Of a stretch of 7,177 bases of DNA, positions 4,900-7,177 are shown piece by piece. Position 1 is the first letter of the stretch. Each line of letters starts with the position of its first letter. The position numbers and the translations under genes were made by a program. The stretch spans positions 1-7,177 of the forward strand of contig DAIDJI010000275.1 of NCBI GenBank assembly GCA_027451455.1, given 5' to 3'. Under the pieces are notes generated by a model, which was given only the letters and a program-made list of their open reading frames with translations, was not told the DNA's origin and ran no database searches. The stretch is from Planctomycetales bacterium. Its GTDB lineage: Bacteria > Planctomycetota > Planctomycetia > Isosphaerales > Isosphaeraceae.

Positions 4900-7177
4900 G
4901 TGTTCATGCCACTGGTCGATCAGGTGGCTCTCTTCTCGGCGATTTCGGAGATGCCCAGCGGCCTGCTCTGGCTGATCGGGCTGGTCGCGCTGATCCTGGC
5001 CGCGACGGAACTGGCCGGTCTGCGCTACATCGCCAACAACCGTGTCGGGGTCGTGGAACGGCTCTGGTCGATGAAGGGCTCGGTCCCCGAGGGGCGGATC
5101 ATCGCCCTCGAGGGCGAGGCCGGGCTTCAGGCCGAGGTTCTTCGCGGTGGCATCCACCTGGGCCTCTGGCGATGGCAGTATCGCATCCACAAGCTGCCGC
5201 TGGTCACGGTCCCGCAGGGGAAGATCGGATACGTTTATGCCCGAGACGGCGAGGCCATGCAGCCGAGCCAGACCCTCGCCCGGGTCATCGACTGCAACCA
5301 GTTCCAGGACGCCCGGCGGTTCCTCGGCGGCGTTCCGGTCGGCCCCGATACCGACCCGACCGTCGGCCAGCGCGGCCGGCAGCGCGCCTTGCTCCGCGAG
5401 GGTGTCTATGCGATCAACCTTGCCCTGTTCACCGTGATCCTCGAGGACTACGTCTATCGCCTCGAGACGGGCGGCTCCCGCGAGTTGAAGACCCTCGTCA
5501 ACTGGCAGAACGAACTGAACGAGATGGACGCCTTCAGCCCGGTTCGCATCGGCGGGGCGATGCAGGTCCCCGACCCGCTCCTCCCAGGCAAGACGGTGAC
5601 CGTCGATAGCATGGGGATCGTCACCGTGCATGATGGTTCCTCGCTCCCGCCTGGAGAGATCATCGCTCCGGCGGTCGGCTGTGACCGCAACGACAAGGAC
5701 TTCCACAACAACTACCAGGACCCCGAAGCCTTTCTCCGCGCCGGCGGCCGGCGGGGGTTGCAGGTCGTCCCGCTCACCGACGGCACCTACTTCATCAACC
5801 GATGGTTCGCCACGATCGAGTCGATCCCCAAGACGATCGTGCCGATCGGCCACGTCGGGGTGGTGGTCAGCTATTACGGTCGGAGTGGCAACGACCTCTC
5901 CGGCCAGGGATTCCGACACGGCGAGCGTGTCTCCGAGGGCGAGCGCGGCGTCCAGGAGAAGCCGCTCGGGCCCGGCAAGTACGCCTTCAACACCTACGCC
6001 GGCAACATCGTCCTGGTGCCGACCACGAACTTTGTCCTGCACTGGGTCACCGGCCGGACCGAGTCGCATCGGTACGACGAGAGCCTTCGCTCCATCGATC
6101 TGGTCACCAAGGACGCCTACGAGCCGACACTCCCGCTTTCCGTGGTCGTCCATATCGACTACCAGAAGGCGCCCAGTGTGATCCAGCGGTTCGGCGACGT
6201 GAAGAAGCTCATCACCCAGACGCTCGACCCGATGCTCAGCGCCTACTTCCGCGACGTTGCCCACAAGCGGACAATGCTCGAGCTCCTCCAGGAGCGCGAC
6301 GCAATCCAGCACGAGGCGGCCGAGGAACTGGGGCGGAAGTTCCACAACTTCGACATCGAGTGTGTCGACGTCCTCATCGGCAAGCCCGACACCGCCGAGG
6401 CCGGCGGCAAGATCGAGACCTTGCTGGAGCAGTTGCGATTGCGACAGCTCTCGCTGGAGCAGGTGGAGACCTACGCCAAGCAGGTGACGGCCGCCGACCG
6501 GCTCCGGGTGCTCAACGAGGCGCAGGCGCAGGCGTCGATGCAGACGCAGCTCACCAACTCGCTGGTGCAAATCCGGATCGCCGAGAACGAGGCCGAGGCC
6601 CAGCTCGCTCGGGCGCGGAAGCAGGCCGAGCAGTTGGTCGTCACGGCCCAGGCCGAGAGCCAGCAGCGGATTCTTGCCGGCCGAGGCGAGGGCTCCCGGA
6701 TCCTCCAGGAGGGTCTCTCGGAAGCCTCGGTGCTGCTCCAGAAGATCCAGTCGTTCTCGGATCCGAGGCTCTATGCTCTTTCGGTGGTGGCGCAGAACCT
6801 CTCGAAGTGCTCGCAGCCGCTGGTTCCCGAGCGAGTCTTTATTGCCGGGGGCAATGGCCAGTCCGCCGACGGTCTGATCCCCACGGCCGGGGGCGTCTCG
6901 GCGGGCAGCGGGATCTTCGGGACACTTTTGAGCCTGCTCGTCGCCGAGAAGTCGGGCTTCGGCATGGTCGAGCCTGCGGCCGGGTCGGAGCTTCAAGCGT
7001 TCACCGAGCAGGTGACCCGGCAGGCCATGGAATCGGTCCGACAGGCGATCGACGCCGGGACCACCATGTCCCCGGCCCGGCCGGGCAAGGACCTGTCCCC
7101 GCCCGAGGTCGCGGCCGCGATGGTCGTCCCGACCGCCTCGCGATTCGACGGGCCGGAGATTCCTAACGGAAACGCGT
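4900..7177 (+). CDS. Large SPFH/band-7 membrane protein with repeated beta-modules, 3' end outside window
   Basis: This frame is open from 4900 to the window edge, giving at least 759 residues without a stop. GTG at 4900 is the preferred start: AGGAG (4888-4892) is 7 nt upstream, against 13 nt for the in-frame ATG at 4906. Residues 21-41 (LLWLIGLVALILAATELAGL) form one membrane segment; the rest is soluble. Four beta-modules follow, each opening VGVV, IGYV, MGIV or VGVV (residues 49, 109, 238, 319). Each holds the motif [RA]-G-x-Q-x-x-x-L-x-x-G near residues 74, 158, 285 and 349. Residues ~385-500 resemble the SPFH core (LPLSVVVHIDYQKAPSVIQR ... LDPMLSAYFRDVAHKRTMLE ... IECVDVLIGKPD). Residues ~505-605 are a Gln/Glu/Ala-rich helical stretch, as in flotillins and stomatins (EAQAQAS, AENEAEAQLARARKQAEQ). 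A hydrophobic segment follows near 672-681. SPFH proteins oligomerise into membrane rings or cages that organise membrane domains and proteases. Client and exact subfamily cannot be told. No frameshift is seen. Confidence 0.87.
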   Translation, partial: MFMPLVDQVALFSAISEMPSGLLWLIGLVALILAATELAGLRYIANNRVGVVERLWSMKGSVPEGRIIALEGEAGLQAEVLRGGIHLGLWRWQYRIHKLPLVTVPQGKIGYVYARDGEAMQPSQTLARVIDCNQFQDARRFLGGVPVGPDTDPTVGQRGRQRALLREGVYAINLALFTVILEDYVYRLETGGSRELKTLVNWQNELNEMDAFSPVRIGGAMQVPDPLLPGKTVTVDSMGIVTVHDGSSLPPGEIIAPAVGCDRNDKDFHNNYQDPEAFLRAGGRRGLQVVPLTDGTYFINRWFATIESIPKTIVPIGHVGVVVSYYGRSGNDLSGQGFRHGERVSEGERGVQEKPLGPGKYAFNTYAGNIVLVPTTNFVLHWVTGRTESHRYDESLRSIDLVTKDAYEPTLPLSVVVHIDYQKAPSVIQRFGDVKKLITQTLDPMLSAYFRDVAHKRTMLELLQERDAIQHEAAEELGRKFHNFDIECVDVLIGKPDTAEAGGKIETLLEQLRLRQLSLEQVETYAKQVTAADRLRVLNEAQAQASMQTQLTNSLVQIRIAENEAEAQLARARKQAEQLVVTAQAESQQRILAGRGEGSRILQEGLSEASVLLQKIQSFSDPRLYALSVVAQNLSKCSQPLVPERVFIAGGNGQSADGLIPTAGGVSAGSGIFGTLLSLLVAEKSGFGMVEPAAGSELQAFTEQVTRQAMESVRQAIDAGTTMSPARPGKDLSPPEVAAAMVVPTASRFDGPEIPNGNA

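Noticed and set aside
4774..6996. 740-residue ORF on the - strand
   Set aside because: It lies antisense to the SPFH gene over nearly its whole length. Its protein is a Leu/Asp/Arg/Gly-rich string with no family motif, typical of the mirror frame of a GC-rich gene. The + strand frame has motifs, repeats, a membrane segment and a good ribosome binding site.
5802..7166. 454-residue + strand ORF
   Set aside because: It is Arg/Gly/Pro-rich, has no motif, and is out of frame with the SPFH protein in the same place.

Overview
The window looks like a high-GC planctomycete chromosome segment. An Isosphaeraceae-type lineage is my best guess, from recall of protein families and not from any search. 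Supporting signs are the VapC/antitoxin pair, a small conserved hypothetical starting around EYRWRATGNDG, a secreted protein built of carboxypeptidase-regulatory-like repeats, and a very large SPFH/band-7 protein. I see no tRNA, rRNA, CRISPR array or insertion sequence.

Layout. Positions 1-138 hold a piece of thiamine-phosphate synthase (thiE, + strand). It stops abruptly and abuts, head-on, the first ~60 codons of a TatD-family metal-dependent hydrolase on the - strand (start at 311). The join lies within about 114-138, around an 8-bp palindrome, and neither gene is complete. Positions 312-598 carry no convincing gene, but do carry a probable terminator for the next - strand unit. From 2701 down to 599 the - strand reads: a CYTH/CyaB-type enzyme; a 207-bp gap without a clear signal; an antitoxin and VapC toxin overlapping by ATGA, with vapC broken by one extra base in a C5 run; a 78-bp gap; and a conserved hypothetical with an odd C-terminal tail. 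From 2742 the + strand takes over. A good sigma70-type promoter drives a signal-peptide protein of about six beta-sandwich repeats, interrupted by one in-frame TGA (3816-3818) with the frame intact on both sides. A weak terminator and a hairpin-rich leader follow, then an SPFH protein of at least 759 residues that runs off the right edge.

How the genes relate. Only the antitoxin-toxin pair is a clear functional unit. The - strand cluster and the + strand genes diverge from a shared region (2702-2825). The secreted repeat protein and the membrane SPFH protein share orientation but are separated by a possible terminator and a 190-bp leader, so I do not treat them as one operon.

Main points of interest. 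(1) The SPFH protein has a layered architecture: four recurring beta-modules, then an SPFH-like core, then a long helical Gln/Glu/Ala-rich stretch. This recalls cage-forming SPFH proteins and major vault protein. (2) The in-frame TGA is followed, at a selenocysteine-compatible distance, by a perfect 7-bp hairpin; nonsense mutation or base error is still more likely. (3) Three or four disrupted reading frames lie within about 4 kb, which points to draft-assembly errors or local gene decay.
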